Below, piece by piece: positions 13,101 through 28,100 of a DNA stretch of 64,000 nucleotides. Source of the DNA: Pegea sp. RAD2-039. Its lineage: Eukaryota; Chordata; Thaliacea; Salpida; Salpidae. Each line of letters begins with the position of its first letter. Position 1 is the first letter of the stretch. The stretch lies in assembly GCA_034620365.1 (NCBI GenBank), contig JAQGEQ010000225.1, positions 682,001 through 746,000 on the forward strand. The letters are read 5' to 3'. The notes under the pieces are model-generated. The model worked only from the letters and a program-made list of their open reading frames with translations. It was not told the DNA's origin and searched no databases. The position numbers and the translations under genes were made by a program.

Positions 13101-16100
13101 GAGTAGAAACCTGAATATATATTTTCAACTCGTCTCACTTGTTGTAAATTTTTCTTCAGTTGCTTCACTTTTTATTCCTCTAATCAAACCAACTAATGAA
13201 AGATAATAAGTTTCTCCAGGATTTAGATTCTTTAAAATAATTTCATTTTCTTCACCGAAATATGCATCAATACTTCCCTAAGAGTATAGTTGTTAGAATC
13301 TTTGAAAGAATCTTATTGATTCCATACTCTTATTGTAATCGTTGCTGGCTCACTGCTATTCACCAACACATATTCATATCTTGTAAAATTCTTTTGATTT
13401 TTAGGTAAGTGTACAATTGCATTAGTATCAGTCTGATTGATTTTCATGTTAATCACTTTTGGAGGATTTTCTGTTCAAAGATAGATGAATAAATGATGTT
13501 AAAGAGCAGGGTTCTACTTACTCATTGTAAATGAAACTTTTGTGGTTGGACTTCTCTGTCCATGGCTTAATGATACTATTGATGCTTCATACTCAAAGCC
13601 AGGTAAGAACAAATTTGAATCAAATGTAACATTAACAAGATTATCATTCGATTTAATTGTCTAAAAATTGTTATAAAAACAGATTTAGCTTTTGATAAAC
13701 TTCTTATTTTTATTCTATTTATCTTTTTTAATAGATTAAAAAGTTGCTTTTTTTAGAAATAATTTTCTAATTATTTATAAATGTTTATAAAGATTTAAAT
13801 TTTAAACTATTAAAAAGAAGATTAAATTACTCTTGAGTCTAACTGGATAGCAGATCCTCTTGGATTTACTGTAATCTTAAAACCATCTACATATCCAAAC
13901 GTCGGTTTTTCGAATTGTAGAAATGCTGATGTTGAATTGGTTTCAAGTCTTTTGATATCAACTACTTGTCGGGGAGCTAAAAATGAAGAACACTTTTTTA
14001 GTTTTTTACATAAATCTTGTTGTTTACTCACCCACAACAGCAGAGTAACTAATAGGTTTACTGGTTACTGAACCAATCACAGTTTGCACTGATCCATTAT
14101 ACATCTCTCCAGCGATGAGTCCTCCAATATTGACCTTCATGATCGTTGAATTACCTTCGAAAACCGTCTCGCTGATCGGGGACAATTTAGATGTCATAGG
14201 ACGAAGTATGACTAAAAATCGGTCCACATTTTCGGCTACAGGTCCAATTGTAGCTTCTAAAGAGTCTAACTGGCCAGGTCGAAGTTCCAAGAAAGTAGGT
14301 GTTGGCGGGTAAGCTACAAAATGGAGAATTACTTGATGACGCCATCAAAGAAAACGCGACTCACGAATCTGAGCAGCTGGACTCGATACTTTGTTAATCT
14401 TCTCAAAACTAAACGTTGTTATTTCGACAAAGTATTTTTGACCGGAAGTGAAATTATGAATGAAATAGTGAACAAATCTTCCGTTGCTGTTCAGCTGGTC
14501 ACGTGTCAAGTTCACTTCCTGTATGACGTCATTTCCGAAGACAGCATACAATTTCAATCTGAAAAAGAGTGTGTGAAGATGTAGAAAGAGGAGGAGCGAA
14601 TATTACTTGTAAAGATCAACAACTCCTTCTGGTGGATCAAACTCTACAGAGATGTTTCTGTAGGAAGCTGAGATTTTCAGATCTCTAACTTTTCCAGGAC
14701 CTGTGATTGAATCACGTGATTAGATAAGTGAGTAAGGTCAAAGTTCACTTACTAATCGAATCGCTAAAAGTCTTTGCGTCGCTTTCACCATCAGCTGTAA
14801 GTGCAACCACGTCACAATAGTACTTCTGTCCCATTACAAATGGACCATCAAACGAATATTGGATAGTCGATTTTGAAGCTGGTAATTCTACTGATTGAGA
14901 CACAGTTCTATTTTCACCGACGTAAAGATTTAGTCGATATGAAGTCACTTCCGCTGTTGTTGATGGATTAAAACGGATGTAGAGAGAGCTGCTCTTTGCG
15001 ACTAAAGCTCCGGTCTCTACTGTTTCGACTCTATTCTTTGCTGAAATTCATGAAGAGCTGAAAATGTCTTTAATCTTGATGATCAGAAATTTACCGATCT
15101 TAAAAGTAACATTGATCTCTTCAACTAATCTGGCTCCCTGACCAAAAGTCTTCAATTTGATGACGTAAATGATGTTTGGGAGCAAATTCAATCCTTCTTT
15201 CCGCGCTACAAACTTCTTCTCAATGTCATCAAATGCAAATGGGATCGAGAACTTCGAAGAAAGAGTTAAAAGCTCCACTTGAAGACGATCATAAAGTCCA
15301 AGAGGGGGCAGGAAGCTGACTATGACGTCACTTTCAGTGGCGTTTACGATGACGTCACGGACAGTTTCAGGTTCTAATAAGAGCTTTGATCTTGATCTGA
15401 TATAAGATCATGAAATTGAACTCACTGATGTAAACTTGACTTGTCACCGGGGAACTTGTGACGTCATCAAGTAGTGACGTAATAGATACGTTGTAGGTGC
15501 CGCCAGGTATCAGGTTATCGATCTGATAGGTGGTGGTGTTGGATGGAAGATTTAAAACCTTCCAATTAGTCGGATATGATAGGGAATAACGGATTTGGAA
15601 CGAGGTATAAGCGCCTTCAGGGGGAGTTAAGTTTATTTTTAGAGTTGTATCTCTTAGAATCAAACTAGTCTCAGGTGGATTCGGCGCCGCTGATGAAAAA
15701 GTTTAAAGTTTTGTGATGTAAAAAATTTGAATAATTTACTCACGTGATGTGAAGCTTATGATCGAACTGAAGTATTTTGATGGTTGCCTTGAGCAATTGT
15801 ATCCTCTAAAGATTAAGAAATATTTTTTTAAAGCTTTTATAGGATGAGTAAAATTGGAAGAAAAAGCTCCTTTGTCATCTTTTGAGCTAATTGAAAGTTC
15901 CAAGAAATTCATTTCATTAAAAGTCTTAGAAACTTCTTCAATTGAATCGATTAAATAAACCAAGAAGTTTGAGTCGGAATCACTTCGAAATTGAACCTCC
16001 AGTTGGTGGTATCGGTCCCCAGAAAACAGAATATTTTCATCTCTTACTAGATATGGGTCTAGATGAACATAAAAATCATTTAAACTTGTAGAGTAAACTC

Positions 16101-19100
16101 CTAATTGTATTTACATGTGCAGAATGTATACACAGAGGTGGTGTTGATGGTTTTATCGTCATTGAAAAACACTCCTTCTAAGATGTATGAAGTTGATGGA
16201 TTTACAAGATCAGCAGAGATTAGGATGTGATCATCATCACTTTCAAAAGCCTAAAAAATTTTAAATTAATTTTTAAAAGATATTTGAATGTTTAGAAACT
16301 TACTGATATTGCTGAGTGGTTTGAATCTTTTAATATAAATATATAAGTGAGATTGAAACGAGATTGAATGAAAATTGAAACACTTCCATTTCTATTTGGT
16401 TGAACACCAACCAGTAAGTTCATTTTCGGTTCTATACAAGAAAAACATTTTTATTTTTTTGGAGTATTTGCTTTTAATATGTTTTGGTGGTAAGTTTTGT
16501 AAAATAAATCTATAATTTTATTTTTTTTTTAAGCTGTTTGACTTACTGCTTTCAAAATGGAACTGTTTACTGTCTCCAAGTATTCCGGAGCGCACAGTTG
16601 CTACATCTACTGTCAGATCTTTACTGAGACTTGTGTTAAAAAATGGAAGTTTGTAAGAAAATTCGACCGTTTCATTATTTTCTGATGTTGATAAAGATTC
16701 TGAAAAAGTTAAATAAATTCTCAGAAAAAAAGACCCAAAATTTAAAAAAACGTTTCGATAATTTAAACTTTAGCAAATAAGTTTGAAGTTATTAACTTTT
16801 TACTTTAGAGGTTTTGCTTTTATAAGATGTCTCAGCCGAATAAAATCTTTTATAAACATCTCAATTACATATTTAAGATCAAATACAAAAACACTTTTAT
16901 TTATTTACTAAACAAAATTCATTCAAACCTTTTGAACATCTAGACTTCCTTATACTAATAATTAACATCAAGTAGAAGTAAACAAAATAAGTTAAAGACA
17001 TATCGATATAAAACTATTAGACATCAACACACCCTCTTGAAATTTTATCTATGACTAGTTCCTCGTTCTCAGCTTCAAATTCATATTTGCCTGAGGCAAT
17101 AATTTCTAAACTATGCTTAAAATCCAAATACACAAATTCTACTTTTGTTAATTTCAAGTAGTTCCTACCATTGTGAAGTAAAATTGTTGAATAAAGAGTA
17201 TCAATAGATGAGATGTTAAGGTGATAAGAATCTAAGAATCCGATTGGTCTAGGAAGTGTAAATGTGATGATTTGATCTGATTCTATAAGAGATTGATTTT
17301 GTAGTTGAACTTTTACAACAGATACCGGTTCTGAAAATAGAATCACTTTTTATCAGATCTTTAATCTTTCAATATCTTACTCAAAATTTCTTCTATTTTT
17401 AACCGTTTTCCTGAAACCCCATTTATGATATAATTTGCATAAATTGCAACACGTTCCCCTGGCAACAAGCTTCGATCGTATCTACGATATTCTTGGAAGC
17501 CAGCTTTCATTGATCGATCGAATCGTTCAAAGTCGAACCGACGAAGAGTGAATCTTCAGATGAAGAACATAAACTCCCAACAAGTATATGATTATTAATC
17601 AACTGACCTGGTGAAATCGATAGTTATATTCGGATTCTCTAAGAAGATCTCAATTGATCGATTATTGAGCACAGAGGTCCCCTCAGGGCGTGGAGGTCTT
17701 TCTAAATTTAGATTCCATTATTAGTAAAAATGAGATTCGAACAGTAGCAGTTACCGAGCGTGACGTCATTGAGAGTCTGCACGAATTCATCGCTTGACGC
17801 GGTGACGCGGTATGTTTGTCCAGGTGTTAGGGCAGTGAACACGTGACTGATGTTCAGTGGACCATGAAATTCTTCTGATTCGATGTTGGAGGAGTTCAAC
17901 TGGAATTTAACTGAGTTATTGACGAGGATGTTGAAAGACACTTCGATCGCTTGCACGCCTAGCGGTCGCGCTTTTCCATAACCAAGATTTTCTACAAGAA
18001 AAATTATTTCACTGAAAGTTTCTACAAAACCGAAATTAACTCGAACCGGTTGCTACGTCAGCGGTGATGACGTCACTTTGTTTCTCGAAGGAATTCGCGA
18101 AGACATAGACTCGATATCTGGTATTAAACTTAAATGGCTTCTCAATCATGTGACTAAAATTTCGTTTCGCTTCAGTGACTTCAATCTCCTCATAATACTC
18201 CATTGGTTGGAAGTTGTCAAGGTTACGTACAGAGATGACGAACTTCGAGACTTTACCAGCTCCTGCCTTCCATGACAACTGAATCTTATTCCCATCTGCC
18301 TCGGCTTCAAGGTCACGGACAGGCGAAGGTGCTGGACACCAGAAATTAGTTTCAATTACCAAATAAAAAGATCAACTCACTGATTGTCACGTGATCTAGT
18401 TTTTGATCAGGTGATCTTTCATTTGCAGTTATTGTGTAGTAGATGACGTCATATCGTTGTCCTCGTGTGATGTTGTTTGTGAAAACGATCTGAATGAAAT
18501 TCAATTAAAATAGTTTACAGAAAACTATTTCTTACTTCGTAATTCGGTTTTTTGATCTGTTTTGTGTCAATGACTTTCTCCTGTTGAACCAACATAACTA
18601 TGACATCATTGTTTTCTTCAACGAATTCTTTTCGTAAAGAGACTTTGATTGTTCCTTCATCTGTTTCATATACATCTCCAACAAGAGATTCTTCTTTTAC
18701 TATAAGTTTTATTGATTAATAAGTAAGTTAGCAGATATTTCAAAGACATCTAACTATAAGCTGCTGAAAATGATGTAACGGGACTTCTCTTTTTGTAGTT
18801 CTCCGAAAATAAATGTGCTGTATACGTAGTGTTTGGTTCAGTTCCTTTTAAAGTATACTCCAGTTGACCAGTTGAGTCATTTCGTTTGATCTAATATTTA
18901 TTAAATTTTATTTACTGGTTTTGAATTGTTAATTGAAACTCACTTGGTTAGCAGCTATTACTACATTACTTTGGTTATTTTTAGTGACATATATATTGAC
19001 ACTTTCAAAAAATCCTTTAGGTGATGGAAAGGTCCACTTAATATCACTCGCATTTATAGTTACGTTTGCATCAATTATTGGTGAAGGAGCTGAAAAAGAT

Positions 19101-22100
19101 TAATTATTAAAATAAATAGAATTTAAATTATTGAAATTAACAACTGCCTAAAACTATACATCTATATAGAACAGTAGTTAGTACGTGTAAACAGTTGCCC
19201 CAGTGTGAAATAAGGATCAATGACATATCGTCGTATCCGAGAAGTCTTCACATCATATTTTTCTCCAGGTATTAGATTAGAAAATCTTTAAAGAACATTT
19301 TAGGATTGAATATTGAGACAAATTAAATAAACAAACTTGTGAATGTGACTGTCATTCAGTGAGAATCTCCAATCAAATTTATCAGTTTGTGAAAAAGAAC
19401 CAGATAACTCAACTAAATAATCAACCGTTTCATTTAATAAAGATTTTTCCAAAGTTTTATTCAATACAGCTTCAACTTCTACATAATTGCTGATAGGATC
19501 TTTCCAAGTTGCCATGATAGGTGGAAGCTTATCTAAAGATTAGTAGGCAAGAAGAAGTTAGATTCAGTATAATTTTTGTTGGTTATAAAAAGGTTTAGTT
19601 AATATTTAAACAAATATCTATATTAAATTTTATGATTGGTAAACCCTGTGCTTTAATAAATGTTTAAAAATAAAAAATTCAAACTAAAGAAAACACAATT
19701 TCAGAAAATTAAACAAAGAAATCTATTAAACTTTGAAATTGAAAATTTTAAAACATTTTTTCTCTATTAATTGTGTTTTGAGCAAAATTTAAAGAAAATA
19801 TGTTTAGTTTTGTTAAATAAAAGTAATTTGAATCAGTTGTAAGATACCTGTTTGTAAAATTGTTTGATTAATTGGCCCAAATATACTTTCATCATCATTA
19901 ACTGTTTGAACTTCAATCATATATCTTGTATTTGGATATAAATCATTTAAGATTATTGAATAAATAAAATCATTTTGATTTGAACTTCGATTTATTTTCA
20001 TTTCTTTCCAACTTGTAGAATTATCAAACAAGTTTTTCCATTTCAACAAAATATATTTATAATAACCAAGTAAAGGTCGAAGATTAACATCAAGTGATGA
20101 GGAAGACCGATTAGGAAGAAGCTGAGCATCAACAAACTCAACACTAGGTGGAGCTATAGAGACAAAATAAATCAATTATTTTCAACAAATCTTTTGACTT
20201 TTGATAAAATATCTAAACAAATATTTGTAGTAATTGAAAAAGTTCAACTTACTTGTTGTTATTGTTGTTATTCTATTCCATTTACTTTGATATTTATAAG
20301 TTTTTCTTCTTATGTAAATAACATATGATTGACCACGTGACAGATTGTACCAATAGTAACTAGCATACCATCGACCAGCAATAAACAATGGTCTTAGAAT
20401 TATTTCACTTTCATTTTGATGATTTAACATCTTAACAACAAATGAATCATTTGATTCTGATAAAGGAACTTCAATTTCAATCAAAATATTGTTGTCATCA
20501 ACTAATGTTACATTAGTAGTTGGTATTTCCATTGATTCTGTTGATTTAAAAGTTCCGTAAATATTTGTTTAGTTGAAACTAAATAGTAATTTGATTATTT
20601 ATTTCATCTACATATACTAAATAGTATACTATTTCTTGATATATATAAAAATTTCGAAAGTACTTTAACTTCTTAAAACAAATACACAATATCTTTGACA
20701 AAAGCGAAAAACAACTAATTTTCATATTGCTGATCTTATAATCTAATAATTTTTAATAATCTTAATAATTTAATAAAGTTTTTCTTTAAAAAATTTAAAA
20801 GAAAATTCGTAAATAAGTTTAAGTGTTAATTGAAAAGAATTTTGTAGTGAGTTTGATAGATTTAACAGCAGATTATTCTACTGCAGATGTAAATTTTAGT
20901 TGAAGACAGTTTTTCATACAAATAACTCAATGTAGTCTTCATGTGTAGTTTATAGTTGTGTTGTTTTGTGTTAGTAACACTTTGTTATCTTCAGCTTATT
21001 ACTCAATAAATTTCTTTTGCAGAAATCTTATTATTTCAGTTCAATGATTTATATTATCTCTCCAGCAAACATTTGCAACACTATGTTGGACAGTATGTTA
21101 GAGAAGATATTTATTTTTATACTGAAACATGAAATGAATAAATAGTTGAAGTCAAGAAAGTTGTCTATAGATTCAAATATTCTGTCAGTAGCCAATCAGT
21201 GACGTCACTAGAAGGAAACTTTCTCCAGTTTCCCAAACAAGTTTATGTCAGATGGAAGTGATGATGATAAATTCGGTGAACTAGTTAATTGTGCAAACTG
21301 CAAACGTGTGCCAATACTACTAATAGTTGTCATACTTATTTAGAAGCTGAATTGATGTTTGAATGGTTGTAAAATGAATAAAATTAAAGTTTTTAATTAT
21401 TTTTTGAAAAGAAGAAATCAGACTACTTCATAGAAAGTTCACTTTGATGAGCCTTGTAAAGGAAAGTGAGTTTAAGATAGTCACTGGATTGAAACACAAA
21501 GATGAAATGATCAAGGATTCATTTAAAATAGAAGTTGTTCATTATATTAATCATATTGAAAAGATAAATGAAAGATCAGAAATGACTTTTCATATCTTTG
21601 AGTATTTATTCTCAGTCTTGTTAACCAAAATCCTTGTGATGTCATCGTGGATGATGAAGCAACAAAGAAGAGATGAAAGATTAAAGTAGAAGAAGATCTA
21701 CTACTTCACAAGCAAAAAACTAAAATCGAATATTAGCTAATAAGACTTTTATCTAAGTCTATTCAGAGATTAAAATATAGATCTGAAATCTCATTGGTTT
21801 GTTTGTTAATTGTGGTTTGTGATAATAATTTAAACTGAAATATTCTAAATTTTGTTAAATAAAAGTAATTTGAATCGGTTGTAAGATACCTGTTTGTAAA
21901 ATTGTTTGATTAATTGGTCCAAATATACTTTCATCATCATTAACTGTTTGAACTTCAATCATATATCTTGTATTTGGATATAAATCATTTAAGATTATTG
22001 AATAAATAAAATCATTTTGATTTGAACTTCGATTTATTTTCATTTCTTTCCAACTTGTAGAATTATCAAACAAGTTTTTCCATTTCAACAAAATATATTT

Positions 22101-25100
22101 ATAATAACCAAGTAAAGGTCGAAGATTAACATCAAGTGATGAGGAAGACCGATTAGGAAGAAGCTGAGCATCAACAAACTCAACAATAGGTGGAGCTATA
22201 GAGACAAAATAAATCAATTATTTTCAACAAATCTTTTGACTTTTGATAAAATATTTAAACAAATATTTGTAGTAATTGAAAAAGTTCAACTTACTTGTTG
22301 TTATTGTTGTTATTCTATTCCATTTACTTTGATATTTATCAGATTTTCTTCTTATGTAAATAACATATGATTGACCACGTGACAGATTGTACCAATAGTA
22401 ACTAGCATACCATCGACCAGCAATAAACAATGGTCTTAGAATTATTTCACTTTCATTTTGATGATTTAACATCTTAACAACAAATGAATCATTTGATTGT
22501 GATAAAGGAACATCAATTTCAATCAAAATATTGTTGTCATCAACTAATGTTACATTAGTAGTTGGTATTTCCATTGATTCTGTTGATTTAAAAGTTCCGT
22601 AAATATTTGTTTAGTTGAAACTAAATAGTAATTTGATTATTTATTTCATCTACATATACTAAATAGTATACTAGTTCTTGATATATATAAAAATTTCGAA
22701 AGTATTTTAACTTCTTAAAACAAATACACAATATCTTTGACAAAAGCGAAAAACAACTAATTTTGATATTGCTGATCTTATAATCTAATAATTTTTAATA
22801 ATTTAATAATTTAATAAAGTTTTTCTTTAAAAAATTTAAAAGAAAATTCGTAAATAAGTTTAAGTGTTAATTGAAAATAAATTTTGTAGTGAGTTTGATA
22901 GATTTAACAGCAGATTATTCTACTGCAGATGTAAATTTTAGTTGAAGACAGTTTTTCATACAAATAACTCAATGTAGTCTTCATGTGTAGTTTATAGTTG
23001 TGTTGTTTTGTGTTAGTAACACTTTATATCTTCAGCTTATTACTCAATACATTTCTTTTACAGAAATCTTATTATTTCAGTTCAATGATTTATAATATCT
23101 CTCCAGCAAACATTTGCAACACTATGTTGGACAGTATGTTAGAAAAGGTATGTGTTTTTATACTAAAATATGAAATGTTTAAATGGTTGAAGTCAAGAAA
23201 GTTGTCTATAGATTCAAATATTCTGTCAGTAGCCAATCAGTGACGTCACTAGAAGGAAACTTTCTCCAGTTTCCCAAACAAGTTTATGTCAGATGGAAGT
23301 GATGATGATAAATTGAGTGAACTAGTTAATTGTGCAAACTGCAAACGTGTGCCAATACTACTAATAATTGTCATACTTATTTAGAAGCTGAATTGATGTT
23401 TGAATGGTTGTAAAATGAATAAAATTAAAATTTCTAATTATTTTTTGAAAAGAAGAAATCAGACTACTTCATAGAAAGTTCACTTTGATGAGCCTTGTAA
23501 AGGAAAGTGAGTTTAAGATAGTCACTGGATTGAAACACAAAGATGAAATGATCAAGGATTCATTTAAAATAGAAGTTGTTCATTATATTAATCATATTGA
23601 AAAGATAAATGAAAGATCAGAAATGACTTTTCATATCTTTAAGTATTTATTCTCAGTCTCGTTAACCAAAATCCTTGTGATGTCATCGTGGATGATGAAG
23701 CAAAAAAGAAGAAATGAAAGATTAAAGTAGAAGAAGATCTTCTACTTCACAAGCAAAAAACTAAAATCGAATACTAGCTAATAAGACTTTTATCTAAGTC
23801 TATTCAGAGATTAAAATATAGATCTGAAATCTCATTGGTTTGTTTGTTAATTGTGGTTTGTGATAATAATTTAAACTGAAATATTCTAAATTTTGTTAAA
23901 TAAAAGTAATTTGAATCGGTTGTAAGATACCTGTTTGTAAAATTGTTTGATTAATTGGTCCAAATATACTTTCATCATCATTAACTGTTTGAACTTCAAT
24001 CATATATCTTGTATTTGGATATAAATCATTTAAGATTATTGAATAAATAAAATCATTTTGATTTGAACTTCGATTTATTTTCATTTCTTTCCAACTTGTA
24101 GAATTATCAAACAAGTTTTTCCATTTCAACAAAATATATTTATAATAACCAAGTAAAGGTCGAAGATTAACATCAAGTGATGAGGAAGACTGATTATGAA
24201 GAAGCTGAGCATCAACAAACTCAACACTAGGTGGAGCTATAGAGACAAAATAAATCAATTATTTTCAGCAAATCTTTTGACTTTTGATAAAATATTTAAA
24301 CAAATATTTGTAGTAATTGAAAAAGTTCAACTTACTTGTTGTTATTGTTGTTATTCTATTCCATTTACTTTGATATTTATCAGTTTTTCTTCTTATGTAA
24401 ATAACATATGATTGACCACGTGACAGATTGTACCAATAGTAACTAGCATACCATCGACCAGCAATAAACAATGGTTTTAGAATTATTTCACTTTCATTTT
24501 GATGATTTAACATCTTAACAACAAATGAATCATTTGATTGTGATAAAGGAACTTCAATTTCAATCAAAATATTGTTGTCATCAACTAATGTTACATTAGT
24601 AGTTGGTATTTCCATTGATTCTGTTGATTTAAAAGTTCCGTAAATATTTGTTCAGTTGAAACTAAATAGTAATTTGATTATTTATTTCATCTACATATAC
24701 TAAATAGTATACTATTTCTTGATATATATAAAAATTTCGAAAGTACTTTAACTTCTTAAAACAAATACACAATATCTTTGACAAAAGCGAAAAACAACTA
24801 ATTTTGATATTGCTGATCTTATAATCTAATAATTTTTAATAATCTTAATAATCTAATAAAGTTTTTCTTTGAAAAATTTAAAAGAAAATTCGTAAATAAG
24901 TTTAAGTGTTAATTGAAAAGAATTTTGTAGTGAGTTTGATAGATTTAACAGCAGATTATTCTACTGCAGATGTAAATTTTAGTTGAGGACAGTTTTTCAT
25001 ACAAATAACTCAATGTAGTCTTCATGTGTAGTTTATAGTTGTGTTGTTTTGTGTTAGTAACACTTTGTATCTTCAGCTTATTACTCAATAAATTTCTTTT

Positions 25101-28100
25101 GCAGATATCTTATTATTTCAGTTTAATGATTTATATTGTCTCTCCAGCAAACATTTGCAACACTATGTTGGACAGTATGTTAGAGAAGGTATTTGTTTTT
25201 ATACAAAAATATGAAATGAATAAATAGTTGAAGTCAAGAAAGTTGTCTATAGATTCAAATATTCTGTCAGTAGCCAATCAGTGACGTCACTAGAAGGAAA
25301 CTTTTCCTAGTTTCCCAAACAAGTTTATGTCAGATGGAAGTGATGATGATAAATTGAGTGAACTAGTTAATTGTGCAAACTGCAAACGTGTGCCAATACT
25401 AATAATAGTTGTCATACTTATTTAGAAGCTAAATTGATGTTTGAATGGTTGTAAAATGAATAAAATTAAAATTTCTAATTATTTTTTGGAAAGAAGAAAT
25501 CAGACTACTTCATAGAAAGTTCACTTTGATGAGCCTTGTAAAGGAAAGTGAGTTTAAGATAGTCACTGGATTGAAACACAAAGATGAAATGATCAAGGAT
25601 TTGTTTAAAATAGAAGTTGTTCATTATATTAATCATATTGAAAAGATAAATGAAAGATCAGAAATGACTTTTCATATCTTTAAGTATTTATTCTCAGTCT
25701 TGTTAACCAAAATCCTTGTGATGTCATCGTGGATGATGAAGCAAAAAAGAAGAGATGAAAGATTAAAGTAGAAGAAGATCTACTACTTCACAAGCAAAAA
25801 ACTAAAATCGAATACTAGCTAATAAGACTTTTATCTAAGTCTCTTCAGAGATTAAAATATAGATCTGAAATCTCATTGGTATGTTTGTTAATTATGGTTT
25901 GTGATAATAATTTAAACTGAAATATTCTAAATTTTGTTAAATAAAACTAATTTGAATCGGTTGTAAGATACCTGTTTGTAAAATTGTTTGATTAATTGGC
26001 CCAAATATACTTTCATCATCATTAACTGTTTGAACTTCAACCATATATCTTGTATTTGGATATAAATCATTTAAGATTATTGAATAAATAAAATCATTTT
26101 GATTTGAACTTCGATTTATTTTCATTTCTTTCCAACTTGTAGAATTATCGAACAAGTTTTTCCATTTCAACAAAATATATTTATAATAACCAAGTAAAGG
26201 TCGAAGATTAACATCAAGTGATGAGGAAGACCGATTAGGAAGAAGCTGAGCATCAACAAACTCAACACTAGGTGGAGCTATAGAGACAAAATAAATCAAT
26301 TATTTTCAACAAATCTTTTGACTTTTGATAAAATATTTAAACAAATATTTGTAGTAATTGAAAAGGTTCAACTTACTTGTTGTTATTGTTGTTATTCTAT
26401 TCCATTTACTTTGATATTTATCAGATTTTCTTCTTATGTAAATAACATATGATTGACCACGTGACAGATTGTACCAATAGTAACTAGCATACCATCGACC
26501 AGCAATAAACAATGGTTTTAGAATTATTTCACTTTCATTTTGATGATTTAACATCTTAACAACAAATGAATCATTTGATTGTGATAAAGGAATTTCAATT
26601 TCAATCAAAATATTGTTGTCATCAACTAATGTTACATTAGTAGTTGGTATTTCCATTGATTCTGTTGATTTAAAAGTTTAGTAAATGTATTTCATATATT
26701 TAATAATAATCAAATCAATGTAAAGTCATATTTAATCTTATAAAACTTAAAACATTTATAAAAGTAAAATTTAAAAAAAGAAAATTATCTTTACTTGTTT
26801 TAGTTGAAACCGTAAGAGGTGCAATAGTCTGGTTGTCTCTCACAGGATATATACGAACTTTGTAGAAGGTGTCTGGTGTCAATAGATTATTGAACGAGAT
26901 ATGATAAACCTTTGAAAATCATATTTTATGCAAGAAGAAAATATAAATAAATTCATACTTGGTTTACTTGGTTTGATAAATTATAAGATAATTGTTTTTG
27001 AGAGATTAAGCTGTCTTCCTGATGAATGGAGCAAATATAATAATCAACTTTTGTCAAACTCAAAAACGAAACATTAACAGCAAACGACGTTTGATTCTTG
27101 TTAACAAACTGAATGTAATCTACAAACAATATTTCATTGACTGAAGATATTATAAAAATTAACATTATCTTAACAAAACAAAAAAACCAAAATAGGATTA
27201 CCTTACAGAATACTAAAATTAGTATTTTTTTGTTTATATTATCAGGTTTGACAAAAACAAAAACTAATCAGTTTTTTGAACAGAAACTATAATATAAAAA
27301 TAGAACAATCAACCCAAGTTTAACGTACCTGAAGTTATATTGCTATAAGAGGGCATAGCAGTTATTGTCACTACTTTATCTCTTGTAACTACTTCTGTTG
27401 CTAGATTAATTGTTGTAACAGTTTCTGTAGTAGGTTCAGTTGTTGTAACAGCTTCTGTTATAGCTTCAGTTGTAACAAATTCAGTTGTAGCTTCAGCTGG
27501 TGTAACATCTTCTGTTGTTGTTTCAGTAGTAGTAACAGCTTCTGTAGTTGGTTCAATAGTTGTAACAGCTTCTGTAGTTGGTTCAACTGTTGTAAGAACT
27601 TCTGTTGTAGCTTCAGTTGTTGTAACAGCTTCTGTAGTAGCTTCAGTTGTTGTAACAGCTTCTGTTGTTGTTTCAGTTGTTGTAGCAGCTTCTGTTGTAG
27701 CTTCAGTTGTTGTAAAAGCTTCTATAGTTGCTTCAGCTGTTGTAACTGCTTCTGTTGTAGTTTCAGTTGTTGTAATAACTTCTGTTGAAGCTTCATTTGT
27801 TGTAACAGCTTCTGTAGTTGGTTCAGTTGTTGTAGCAGCTTCTGTTGTAGCTTCAGTTGTTGTAACAGCTTCTGTAATTAGTCCAGTTGTTGTAACTGCT
27901 TCTGATGTAGCTTCAGTTGTTGTAACTGTTTCTGTTGTAGCTTCAGTTGTTGCAGCTTCTGTTGTAGGTTCAACTGTTGTAACTGCTTCTGTTGTAGCTG
28001 CAGTTGTTGTAGCTGCTTCTGTTGTAGCTTCAGTTGTTGTAGCTGCTTCTGTTGTAGTTTCAGTTGTTGTAACTGTTTCTGTTGTAGCTTCAGTTGTTGT

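Larger units (their letters stand above)
19807..26686. repeat. Array B: tandem duplication, 2,041 bp unit, about 3.4 copies
   Basis: Homologous positions are spaced 2041-2042 bp (for example 20532, 22574, 24615, 26656). Similarity starts near 19807 and ends near 26686. The unit contains two FN3 exons, a short intron between them, and a long intron of about 1,351 bp that is duplicated three times (20538-21889, 22580-23930, 24621-25971). Introns are as similar as exons, which indicates recent unequal crossing-over or gene conversion. Confidence 0.95.

Noticed and set aside
21444..25771. Three 81-codon plus-strand frames as genes
   Set aside because: They are kept open in all copies, but the copies are recent duplicates, so conservation says nothing about selection. 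No known domain or start context was seen. They are reported only as part of the intron element.
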